A stretch of DNA of 40,454 nt, taken from positions 1 to 40,454 of the forward strand of contig LKML01000008.1 in the NCBI GenBank assembly GCA_001563795.1, given 5' to 3'. Within the stretch, counting starts at the first letter, position 1, and every line of letters begins with the position of its first letter. Origin of the DNA: Haloferacaceae archaeon B1-Br10_E2g22. GTDB taxonomy: Archaea > Halobacteriota > Halobacteria > Halobacteriales > Haloferacaceae. The notes below the pieces were generated by a model. The model had not been told where the DNA came from. It did not search any database and was given only the letters and a program-made list of their open reading frames with translations. Positions 16,545 to 22,677 of the stretch are shown one piece after another. Made by a program: the position numbers and the translations under genes.

Positions 16545-16862
16545 CTACTGTGTTTCCGGGAGTTCGACTTCATCGGGTTGGGCGACATACAACAGATCAA
16601 CGGTGATCCCAACCGCCATCGGGAGGCCGATCATCACACCGAAGACGACAACCGGCGAGCCGAGGTTCGGGCCGATTCCCAACACGCCAGAGACGACCAG
16701 TGTCGAGGCCAACAGAATCACCGGCGGAATAAACAACGCATATATGACCCAGCCGATCTGTGTCTCGAGCCGAAGGCGGAAAAACCGGGTGCAGACGGCC
16801 GCAATAAGCGTGTGGACGACCAACACAATCCCGAACAACACTAACCCGATAATCGAGAGCAT
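16545..16862 (-). CDS. Small three-helix membrane protein
   Basis: This 105-residue protein has three predicted hydrophobic helices: residues 2-24 (MLSIIGLVLFGIVLVVHTLI), about 38-60 (IGWVIYALFIPPVILLAS) and about 70-92 (VVFGVMIGLPMAVGITVDLLY). It ends in a short acidic tail. A basic loop (RFFRLRLE) between helices 1 and 2 suggests that loop is cytoplasmic. I recognise no domain; it resembles conserved haloarchaeal proteins of unknown function. It is tail-to-tail with tmk and 58 bp downstream of the RAM-domain gene on the same strand, so it may share that transcript. Confidence 0.8.
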   Translation of the reverse strand: MLSIIGLVLFGIVLVVHTLIAAVCTRFFRLRLETQIGWVIYALFIPPVILLASTLVVSGVLGIGPNLGSPVVVFGVMIGLPMAVGITVDLLYVAQPDEVELPETQ

Positions 16863-16920
16863 ACCTGCTGTAGGTACCGGTGGCTTTTTGACGTATCGCT
16901 CTGGAGTCGGTCTCGTCGGG

Positions 16921-17154
16921 TTAGTCGTCCAGTGAGATGTACGTCTTTGTCTCTAAGATGCCCTCGAGCGACTGGATGTCTGTGGTTGTCGTCCCGAGGA
17001 TGTCATACACCTCCCGTGCACTGAGTTCGACGATAAGATCGTACGCTCCCGCGACAATATGTGCCTCAGCGACGGCCGGCAACTCCCGTATGTCGGCGAG
17101 CAGCGACTCAGAGGCAGCCACATCCGTTTTAACCATGACGAACGCGTGAACCAT
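16921..17154 (-). CDS. Stand-alone Lrp/AsnC ligand-binding (RAM) protein
   Basis: This 77-residue protein is a RAM (regulation of amino acid metabolism) domain without an HTH. The beta-alpha-beta-beta-alpha-beta pattern is seen in MVHAFVMVKTDV, the helix ESLLADIRELPAV, AEAHIVAGAYDLIVEL with the ligand-site GAYD, and the final strand TKTYISLDD. Such proteins assemble as oligomers that bind amino acids or other small ligands and can modulate partner proteins. A second, similar RAM gene (17928-18158) lies on the other side of the TrkA gene. The ATG at 17154 is 81 bp from the divergent trkA start, so both probably share a promoter region. Confidence 0.9.
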   Translation of the reverse strand: MVHAFVMVKTDVAASESLLADIRELPAVAEAHIVAGAYDLIVELSAREVYDILGTTTTDIQSLEGILETKTYISLDD

Positions 17155-17235
17155 GTGTTATACTCACACACCAGCGACAAAAGCGTTCCCACGCCGGGGA
17201 TACAGTTATCTGCGCCGAGCGTGTTACATTTTCAC

Positions 17236-17925
17236 ATGCGCGTACTGATCATTGGTGCCGGTCGAGTGGGGCTCCGCACTGCTCGCGTCCTTCGAGAGGA
17301 AGGCCACGAGGTAACGATACTCGAGTGTGACCGCGAACGGGGCGACCGCGCCCGTGAGTTGACGTTCGATGTGGTCGACGGTGATGGTTCTCGCGAAGAG
17401 ACACTCGAAGCCGCAGGTGTTGACGAGGCTGATGCGGTCGGCGCACTGACGGGAGATCTCAATGCCAACTTCGCGGCCTGTCTGATTGCCAAACAACACG
17501 GCTGCTGGACGGTGATGCGGATCGACGAAGACTACCGCGAAGAGATCTACCAGCAGTACGCCGACGAGGTCGATGAAGTCGTCTACCCTGAGCGACTGGG
17601 AGCTATTGGTGCGAAAAACGCAATGCTCGGCGGCTCAATTCAGGCGATTGCTGATGTCGCACAGAGTCTACAGATCCTGTTGATTACGATCACCGAACAG
17701 TCGCCGATGCGGGGCTATACGTTGAGTGAGGTCACACTGCCGTCCAATGCCCGTATTCTGGCGTTCGGTAAACAACACGAATCGTTGGGGATTCCGCTTC
17801 CGGATGATTCTCTGGAGGCTGGCGATCGGGTCGCTGTGCTCGCAGAGTTCTCGGAACTCGAGGATGTTAGACAACTACTGGTTGGCGATGAAAGCCCAGC
17901 GGCCGCCGTTGCCGGAGGTGAGTGA
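17236..17925 (+). CDS. trkA: TrkA-family K+ uptake regulatory protein (RCK_N + RCK_C)
   Basis: This 229-residue protein has an N-terminal RCK_N Rossmann domain (MRVLIIGAGRVGLRTARVL, GXGXXG) with the acidic residue ending strand 2 in VTILECDRERGDRARE. A C-terminal RCK_C domain (about residues 140-215) follows, with GYTLSEVTLPSNARILAF and LEAGDRVAVLAE. TrkA proteins bind NAD(H)/ATP and gate Trk/Ktr potassium channels at the membrane's cytoplasmic face, which is important for halophiles that accumulate KCl. No TrkH pore gene is in the window. The ATG at 17236 follows the family start; the upstream open frame is not conserved-looking. The next gene overlaps or abuts its stop. The last residues are an Ala-rich tail. 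Confidence 0.92.
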   Translation: MRVLIIGAGRVGLRTARVLREEGHEVTILECDRERGDRARELTFDVVDGDGSREETLEAAGVDEADAVGALTGDLNANFAACLIAKQHGCWTVMRIDEDYREEIYQQYADEVDEVVYPERLGAIGAKNAMLGGSIQAIADVAQSLQILLITITEQSPMRGYTLSEVTLPSNARILAFGKQHESLGIPLPDDSLEAGDRVAVLAEFSELEDVRQLLVGDESPAAAVAGGE

Positions 17926-17927
17926 GT

Positions 17928-18158
17928 GTGGTAACTGGCTACATTCTCGTCAAAGCAAACACTAGCGAAGCCGATCGGCTCAACAGTGCAATCGCAGAAC
18001 TCGACGGTGTCGTCCAGACGAACATCGTCGCGGGCGATGTCGACGTTATCACGAAAATCAACGTCGAGACGCCGTCTGCAGTGAAAGATATTGCTGCAAG
18101 TGGGATTCAGACAATCGATGGTGTCGAAACCACCCAGACCTACATCGCCATGGAGTAA
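17928..18158 (+). CDS. Stand-alone RAM-domain protein downstream of trkA
   Basis: This is a second small RAM domain of about 76 residues (VTGYILVKANTSEADRL, then NIVAGDVDVITKINV and TTQTYIAME). The ligand-site region GDVD replaces the GAYD of its divergent neighbour. No ATG is available. The frame has GTG at 17922 and GTG at 17928. GGAGGTGA (17914-17921) directly abuts the first but is 6 nt from the second, so 17928 is the better start. The first GTG would overlap the trkA stop by 4 bp. Tight coupling to trkA suggests the RAM protein acts on, or is regulated with, the TrkA subunit; this is inference from context. Confidence 0.88.
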   Translation: MVTGYILVKANTSEADRLNSAIAELDGVVQTNIVAGDVDVITKINVETPSAVKDIAASGIQTIDGVETTQTYIAME

Positions 18159-18161
18159 CGC

Positions 18162-18650
18162 TCAGCGACCGCCGGCAGCATCGCGAGCGCGCTCGAGGAT
18201 GCCAGCGACCGGATCAGTGTACGTATAGCCAGGAATCACTCCTTGGACGAACGTGCCTTCGACGTAATCGATGACGGCTGCAGCGTCGTCGATCCCGCGT
18301 CGAGGGTTGGAATCTTCAAGTGTTACCTCGACTGCGGCAGTCTCTGCATACCGGGTTACTGTCGGTGATAGCTCGCGGTCGATGCGAAAAATCCCGCCGA
18401 TATCGCGAACACGAAGTTCGAACGTTTCGAACCAGCCGTTTTCGACCACTTCGGCGACTTCCTCTTCGGTTACCGCCTGCAGTAGTGGAACTTTGCTTTC
18501 AACAGTAAAGACGAACTGCGGTTCGGTTTCGGTTACATCGACTGTCCCCTCAAACGTCGTCGTTGTCGAAATAAACTGGTCATCAGCAGTTCGTTCGAAC
18601 GCCGAGTGGTTTCTGAATGCACGTATGAGTCTGCTAGGGAGTTCGCTCAT
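18162..18650 (-). CDS. Conserved haloarchaeal protein (DUF5813-like)
   Basis: This 162-residue soluble, acidic protein is one I associate with a haloarchaeal family of unknown function (DUF5813, assigned from memory). Its features are an alpha-rich start (MSELPSRLIRAFRNHSAF), alternating beta strands (FEGTVDVTE, FVFTVESKVPLL), an acidic helix (TEEEVAEVVENGWFETFEL) and a C-terminal GVIPGYTYTDPVAGILERA. There is no signal peptide, metal motif or membrane helix. The ATG at 18650 is preceded by a T-rich ACGCTTTTCC about 26 bp upstream on the same strand, supporting this start over the longer open frame to 18716. It converges with the RAM gene, 3 bp apart. Confidence 0.78.
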   Translation of the reverse strand: MSELPSRLIRAFRNHSAFERTADDQFISTTTTFEGTVDVTETEPQFVFTVESKVPLLQAVTEEEVAEVVENGWFETFELRVRDIGGIFRIDRELSPTVTRYAETAAVEVTLEDSNPRRGIDDAAAVIDYVEGTFVQGVIPGYTYTDPVAGILERARDAAGGR

Positions 18651-18782
18651 AGGTTTATTGAGGTGCCGAGTTCGGAAAAGCGTCGCTGTTTTGACTTGTG
18701 TGTGATGGGTTGTCACTACGGTGATGCCTCAGTGATTGCGTTGGTGGCTAGGTTCCGGAATGATACTCCGCACCCCTAATCA

Positions 18783-18789
18783 TTAAGTA
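18783..18789 (+). promoter_or_regulatory. TATA-like box for candidate ncRNA
   Basis: TTAAGTA lies in the AT-rich run ATCATTAAGTAAAACC. It is 26-28 bp upstream of the first base of the 18811 hairpin, the usual archaeal TATA-to-start distance. Confidence 0.4.
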
Positions 18790-18810
18790 AAACCGACCTA
18801 TAGAGTAACG

Positions 18811-18910
18811 TGACGCTTCGCTTTGGAGGGCCGAAGCGTCAGCGGGGACCAATCTGAGGCAGCTGGCCTACGCGAGACCTTTTTTCTCGTGTGGGCGAGC
18901 TAGCCTTTTT
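18811..18910 (+). ncRNA. Candidate structured ncRNA with terminal hairpin and T-run
   Basis: Two strong stem-loops sit between an AT-rich promoter-like box and a T-run. Hairpin 1 pairs GACGCTTCG (18812-18820) with CGAAGCGTC (18832-18840), a 9-bp perfect stem. A 17-nt linker follows. Hairpin 2 spans 18858-18905. Its lower stem pairs GGCAGCT with AGCTAGCC, with one bulged A. Its upper stem is 12 bp (18866-18877 with 18885-18896), with two G-T wobbles and a 7-nt loop. TTTTT follows at 18906-18910, like an intrinsic-type terminator. No long open frame fits. I cannot match it to a known haloarchaeal RNA class by eye, and it is not 5S, 7S or RNase P RNA as far as I can see. The tRNA-Leu gene faces it from the other strand. 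Confidence 0.5.
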
Positions 18911-19021
18911 CTACGCATGTGCTGAACACTAGGTTATTGCTGTAGAGGCGTGGCTCTTCGTCCGTGGGACACCGATGGCTCTTTGATTAGTCTATGCACC
19001 CTCGAGGCAACGAAAGCAGTA

Positions 19022-19106
19022 TGCGAGGGCTGGGATTCGAACCCAGGGACCCCTACGGGAGCGGGTCTTAAGCCCGCCGCTTTTGGCCTGGCTCAGCCAC
19101 CCTCGC
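19022..19106 (-). tRNA. tRNA-Leu (anticodon UAA)
   Basis: The 85-nt cloverleaf is read on the minus strand. The acceptor stem GCGAGGG/CCCTCGC has discriminator A. The D arm carries GGCTGAGCCAGGCC, typical of class II tRNAs. The anticodon stem GCGGG/CCCGC bears loop CTTAAGA, so the anticodon is TAA (Leu, UUA codons). A long variable arm (TCCCGTAGGGG) precedes T arm CTGGG-TTCGAAT-CCCAG. CCA is not encoded. There is no intron. Confidence 0.97.
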
Positions 19107-19154
19107 GCAGTTGGAGTTTACCTATCTCACAAAAGTGGGTTTCGATATCGAGGC

Positions 19155-19493
19155 CTACCAGTCGACGCTCAGCGAGCCATCGCCGTGTGGGTTCGGTGTG
19201 AGTTCGATATCTTCGCGGCGGTCGATGATGTGAATCACGCCGTCGCCCTTTTTCGCCGGACAGAGTTCGGCGGCCTCGATGTTTTCTTCAAGCTCCGAGT
19301 CGTCCAGAAAGTAGGATTTTGGCCGGGCAACGCCGGTCTCGAGATCTAACTCCCAGTTCCGGGAGGCTTCGGCACACCGGCCCGCCCCGAAGCAGTTGTT
19401 CGCCTCGAAGATGATTTTGTACGGCTTTTCGTCGACCGGCGGGGCGTCGTCGGCGGTTCCGTACTCGCTGGGTTTCGGCCGCTTGTCGCTCAT
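19155..19493 (-). CDS. Three-cysteine ferredoxin-like protein
   Basis: This 112-residue acidic protein has a small ferredoxin core. Cysteines appear as NNCFGAGRCAEA (CX5C) and later ELCPAKKGDGVIHI (a CP motif), the three-cysteine layout of [3Fe-4S]-type ferredoxins of the Fer4_13/15 kind, often partners of P450s or other oxidoreductases. The N-terminal 25 residues are an acidic, proline-rich halophilic extension, and the C-terminus ends in GDGSLSVDW. Only three cluster cysteines are visible, so a 4Fe-4S cluster would need another ligand. It is divergent from the TrpD-like gene, with 107 bp between starts. Confidence 0.85.
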   Translation of the reverse strand: MSDKRPKPSEYGTADDAPPVDEKPYKIIFEANNCFGAGRCAEASRNWELDLETGVARPKSYFLDDSELEENIEAAELCPAKKGDGVIHIIDRREDIELTPNPHGDGSLSVDW

Positions 19494-19600
19494 AGGTGGT
19501 CGTGTGGGCTACGCGAGCTTTCATTTGTCGGTCGACACAGCTTCGGGCCAGTTTGACCGCCAACAGGAGCCTTTTGCGCGCCAGCGTATAACGAATTTCA

Positions 19601-20680
19601 ATGACCCAGTCGACTGATTCGTTCGGAGAGTGGCCGCTCAAACGTCTGATGACCGAGGTCTGTGGCTCCGGGCATAAATCTGCAGAAGACCTGACACGCG
19701 AGCAGGCAGCCGAAGCCTTCGAGCGGATTATCGCCGGCAAACCCGACCCTACTACCCTTGGGGCGTTTTGGCTCTCGAACCGCTGGAAGCGCAACACGCC
19801 CACCGAGTTGGCAGCCTACACCGATATTATGTGTGAACACGTCGATTATGCCGCTCCCGATTGCGATCCAGTTGACTGTGGAGCCAATTACGATGGTAAA
19901 GGCACAAGCGCAATTTTCGGCGTCGCTGCGGGTGTCGTCGCTGCCGCTGTAGGGACGCCTGTTGTCGTCCACTCCGGTGATCGTATACCGACCCAAAAAC
20001 AGGACGCCTACAAACACGTTCTCGAGGAGTTGGGCGTCCGAACCCAACTCACCCCTCAAAAGTCTGCAGAGATGGTCGACGAAACGGGGTTCGGTTTTTA
20101 CTATCAACCCGCGTTTAACCCCGTTGTTGACGAACTGTTCGACCGCCGGGATCAGATGGGCGTTCGAACGTTTCTCAACACGATCGAGACGCTAGCAAAC
20201 CCGGCAGCGGCTACGGTTCATCTCGGCTCGTTTTATCATCTCGCGTTTGCCAAAAAGGTAGTCGACACCCTCACCGAGAGCACTCATCACGACATGGAAC
20301 GTGTGATTATGTTCCAGGGAATGGAAGGCTACGACGACATCCGGCCCGGATTTACGAAGGTCGCCGAGTGGGACGCCAACGGCGGCGACGGCGAGCCGAG
20401 CTTCGATGATTACGGCATCGAAACCGCCGACTACGGCATGGATTTCGAGGCCGATGATCTCGCGGTCGACAATATCGCGGTCGATTCGGCGGCGATCACC
20501 GAGGACGTTATCGCTGGCGACCGTACAGATCAGTTTGCCGATGCCGTTGCGCTCAACGCTGCCCTGCGGATCTATGCGCGAAAGGATGCCGACAGCCTCG
20601 AGGAAGGCCTCGAAGCTGCCCGCGAGGCTATCGACGACGGCAGTGCGGCCGCAGTACTAAGGGACTTACAGGCGTACTAA
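19601..20680 (+). CDS. Divergent TrpD-family phosphoribosyltransferase-like protein
   Basis: This 359-residue protein has the two-domain anthranilate phosphoribosyltransferase fold. The helical N-terminal part is WPLKRLMTEVCGSGHKSAED with LTREQAAEAFERIIAGK. The middle part aligns with TrpD, but the PRPP-binding GTGGD motif is replaced by DCGANYDGKGTSAIFG, and the KHGNR-type segment by VVHSGDRIPTQKQ. NTIETLANPAAATVHLGSFY corresponds to the conserved region with LLNPA. The changed PRPP loop makes true TrpD activity doubtful; it looks more like the TrpD2/YbiB-type branch. No trp genes are nearby. It is followed by mfnA on the same strand after about 90 bp. Confidence 0.82.
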   Translation: MTQSTDSFGEWPLKRLMTEVCGSGHKSAEDLTREQAAEAFERIIAGKPDPTTLGAFWLSNRWKRNTPTELAAYTDIMCEHVDYAAPDCDPVDCGANYDGKGTSAIFGVAAGVVAAAVGTPVVVHSGDRIPTQKQDAYKHVLEELGVRTQLTPQKSAEMVDETGFGFYYQPAFNPVVDELFDRRDQMGVRTFLNTIETLANPAAATVHLGSFYHLAFAKKVVDTLTESTHHDMERVIMFQGMEGYDDIRPGFTKVAEWDANGGDGEPSFDDYGIETADYGMDFEADDLAVDNIAVDSAAITEDVIAGDRTDQFADAVALNAALRIYARKDADSLEEGLEAAREAIDDGSAAAVLRDLQAY

Positions 20681-20769
20681 CCAACGGCCTGTGAATCGTT
20701 TTTACGGTCTCTAAGAGATTTCAGGATAGACCGCAGAAGCTAAACGGTGTTCGCCGCTATAAGTCAGTG

Positions 20770-21837
20770 ATGCAACGTCTCCGGCGTCGGACGCCCCAAG
20801 AGTTCGACTGCGTGCTTTCGTCGATGTGTACGGTTCCGCACCCCGCTGCGCACGACGAGGCCGTTCGTTTTCTGTCATCGAACCCCGGCGATCCAGCAAC
20901 CTACCAGACAATCGCCAAACTAGAGGATGAGGCCGTCGAGTTGCTCGGCGAAATCACTGATCTCGACGAGCCGTATGGATACATTACCAGTGGCGGCACC
21001 GAGGCCAACATTCAGGCAGTTCATGCCGCTCGAAATCTCGCCGAGACGGATTCTCCCAACCTTGTTGCGCCCGAAAGTGGTCATTTCAGTCTAACGAAGG
21101 CCGCAGAGATGTTGGGTGTCGAACTCCGGACGGTTCCGGTCGACGACGACTATCGCGCTGATCTCGAGGCACTCGAGGCCGCAGTTGATTCCGATACGGT
21201 CGTCGTGGTTGGCGTCGCCGGCACCACCGAGTACGGCCGCGTCGACCCAATCGCGGCGATGACAGACATCGCCCACGATGCTGGCGCACGGATGCACGTC
21301 GACGCCTCGTGGGGTGGGTTTATTCTTCCCTTTACGGAGTACGAATGGTCGTTTGCTGATGCGCCAATCGATTCGATGGCCATCGACCCGCACAAGTTCG
21401 GCCAGGCACCCGTCCCCGCGGGTGGCCTACTGGCGCGTGATCGGGCGACCGTCGACGCGCTGGCGGTCGATACACCGTATCTCGAGACGACCTCACAGGC
21501 AACGCTCACCGGCACCCGCAGCGGGGCGGGCGTTGCCGGCGCACTGGCGGCCATGGAGTCGTTGTGGTCGGCGGGCTACCGCCAGCAGTACCGCGACCAG
21601 CAGGCCAACGCCGAGTATCTGGCCAGTGAGTTGCAGGCGCGTGGGATCGAGACAGTCGAGCCGACGCTGCCGTTGGTGGCCGCTGAGTTGGCTCCTGGGA
21701 CGTTTGAGTCACTCCGCGAGGTCGACTGGCGGATTTCGCGGACGGCCAGCGGCGAGTTGCGGGTCGTCTGCATGCCGCACGTGACACGCGAGGGGTTGGA
21801 GTCATTTGTGAGTGACCTCGACCGAATTCGCTCGTAA
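20770..21837 (+). CDS. mfnA: Aspartate/tyrosine decarboxylase MfnA (PLP)
   Basis: This 355-residue PLP-dependent group II decarboxylase has [20 protein letters not shown] (PLP phosphate loop), the stacking region [16 protein letters not shown], Asp178 in [11 protein letters not shown], and the Schiff-base lysine Lys209 in [16 protein letters not shown]. In methanogens MfnA makes tyramine for methanofuran. In haloarchaea, which lack methanofuran, the likely role is L-aspartate decarboxylation to beta-alanine for CoA synthesis; that assignment follows the family, not a residue I can see here. The ATG at 20770 follows an in-frame GTG at 20767; ATG is preferred. An AT-rich GCTAAAC about 30 bp upstream could be the promoter box. 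Confidence 0.9.
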   Translation: MQRLRRRTPQEFDCVLSSMCTVPHPAAHDEAVRFLSSNPGDPATYQTIAKLEDEAVELLGEITDLDEPYGYITSGGTEANIQAVHAARNLAETDSPNLVAPESGHFSLTKAAEMLGVELRTVPVDDDYRADLEALEAAVDSDTVVVVGVAGTTEYGRVDPIAAMTDIAHDAGARMHVDASWGGFILPFTEYEWSFADAPIDSMAIDPHKFGQAPVPAGGLLARDRATVDALAVDTPYLETTSQATLTGTRSGAGVAGALAAMESLWSAGYRQQYRDQQANAEYLASELQARGIETVEPTLPLVAAELAPGTFESLREVDWRISRTASGELRVVCMPHVTREGLESFVSDLDRIRS

Positions 21838-22204
21838 ATAAATATAAGCGGATTAGTGCTTAACTCGGCCGCTAACGGCAGCTTTGTACTTGTAGGTCGG
21901 AACACTACAGAAATCCTCAGCAGGATATTCATTAGCCAAATCATTTTATGCTGATACGTATGGATGCACTGTTTGTGGTACGACCAAAGAGCCACATTAC
22001 GAGTCAACTCCAGCTGTTGACATCCACGGTAGCATAAAGCGGCCCGATGGGGGAACTAAAGAGGTCAATTCAACTGCAACTACGGACTACACTGGTATCG
22101 TTTCACGAGTAGTATTTTAGTTTCGGTGATAGATCAGGTTAGTCGGCGGTGATTATTTTTCTAGATGACAACCGCTTTTTGCAACGCCCGTCCTGAATAC
22201 CAAT
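21838..22204. other. 367-bp intergenic region with possible gene remnant
   Basis: This is the region between mfnA and the universal stress protein gene. It is more AT-rich than its flanks. A frame open from 21896 to a TAG at 22118-22120 looks protein-like but has no start codon (annotated separately). The right end carries a T-rich CCGCTTTTTGC about 27-35 bp before the stress-protein ATG, a likely leaderless promoter. Confidence 0.45.
21896..22120 (+). pseudogene. Possible degraded gene fragment with CXXC
   Basis: A 74-codon frame bounded by stops reads with protein-like character. It contains YADTYGCTVCGTTKEPHYES, then AVDIHGSIKRPDGGTKEV, and ends in a beta-like strand. A CXXC pair resembles a small zinc or redox site. 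There is no ATG or GTG in this frame, so it is either the 3' remnant of a gene whose 5' part is lost or frameshifted, or a chance frame. Base composition is more AT-rich than neighbouring genes. I do not recognise the family. Confidence 0.3.
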
Positions 22205-22615
22205 ATGGCAATCCTCATCCCCTATGACGGCTCCGAGCCCGCACAGCAGGCAGTCCGCCACGCCCTCGACCACTGGGGCGGCCACAAACTCGTTTTCCTC
22301 CGGGTGGTCGAAGCCGCCGATGGCTCGCTGGAAGCCGGCGTCGACCTGATCAAAGAACGCCTCAAGGAGTCCCGCCAGGAGGGTGCCGTCGAGCTACCCG
22401 ACGACCTCCTCGAGCGGCTGGCCGACGTTGAGTACGAACTCGAGACCGTCGTCGGCAAATCCGCCCGCGAGATCGTCGCCTTCGCCGAAGACAACGACAT
22501 CGACCACATCGTCATCGGGAGCCACGGCCGCAGCGGCCCCTCTCGGGTGCTGTTGGGTAGTGTCGCCGAGCGCGTCGTCCGGCGCGCGCCGACGCCGGTG
22601 ACAGTTGTTCGCTAA
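22205..22615 (+). CDS. Universal stress protein (UspA family)
   Basis: This 136-residue single UspA domain starts MAILIPYDGSEPAQQAVRHAL. The ATP-binding C-terminal motif G-2X-G-9X-G-(S/T) is complete in IGSHGRSGPSRVLLGSVAERVV, which suggests a nucleotide-binding USP. It is a cytoplasmic dimer, with a general role in stress adaptation; haloarchaea have many paralogs and the specific role is unknown. A leaderless promoter (GCTTTTTGC near 22171-22179) precedes the ATG. metG follows 62 bp downstream on the same strand with its own T-rich box. Confidence 0.93.
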   Translation: MAILIPYDGSEPAQQAVRHALDHWGGHKLVFLRVVEAADGSLEAGVDLIKERLKESRQEGAVELPDDLLERLADVEYELETVVGKSAREIVAFAEDNDIDHIVIGSHGRSGPSRVLLGSVAERVVRRAPTPVTVVR

Positions 22616-22677
22616 GCGGTGCCAGCCGTCGGCCACAAATCAGCGGCTTTTAGACCGTCTTGGCCAACTCGTAGGTA

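Larger units (their letters stand above)
18651..19021. other. 371-bp intergenic region containing a candidate ncRNA
   Basis: The left part holds the minus-strand promoter of the preceding gene. The centre (18783-18910) holds an AT-rich box, two strong hairpins and a T-run, annotated separately as a candidate ncRNA. The right part (18911-19021), between that T-run and the 3' end of tRNA-Leu, shows no gene or clear structure. Confidence 0.5.

Noticed and set aside
21837-21960. Continuation of the mfnA frame past its stop (GTG CTT AAC ...)
   Set aside because: It is only a 31-codon run in frame after the stop with no Shine-Dalgarno; not convincing as a gene.
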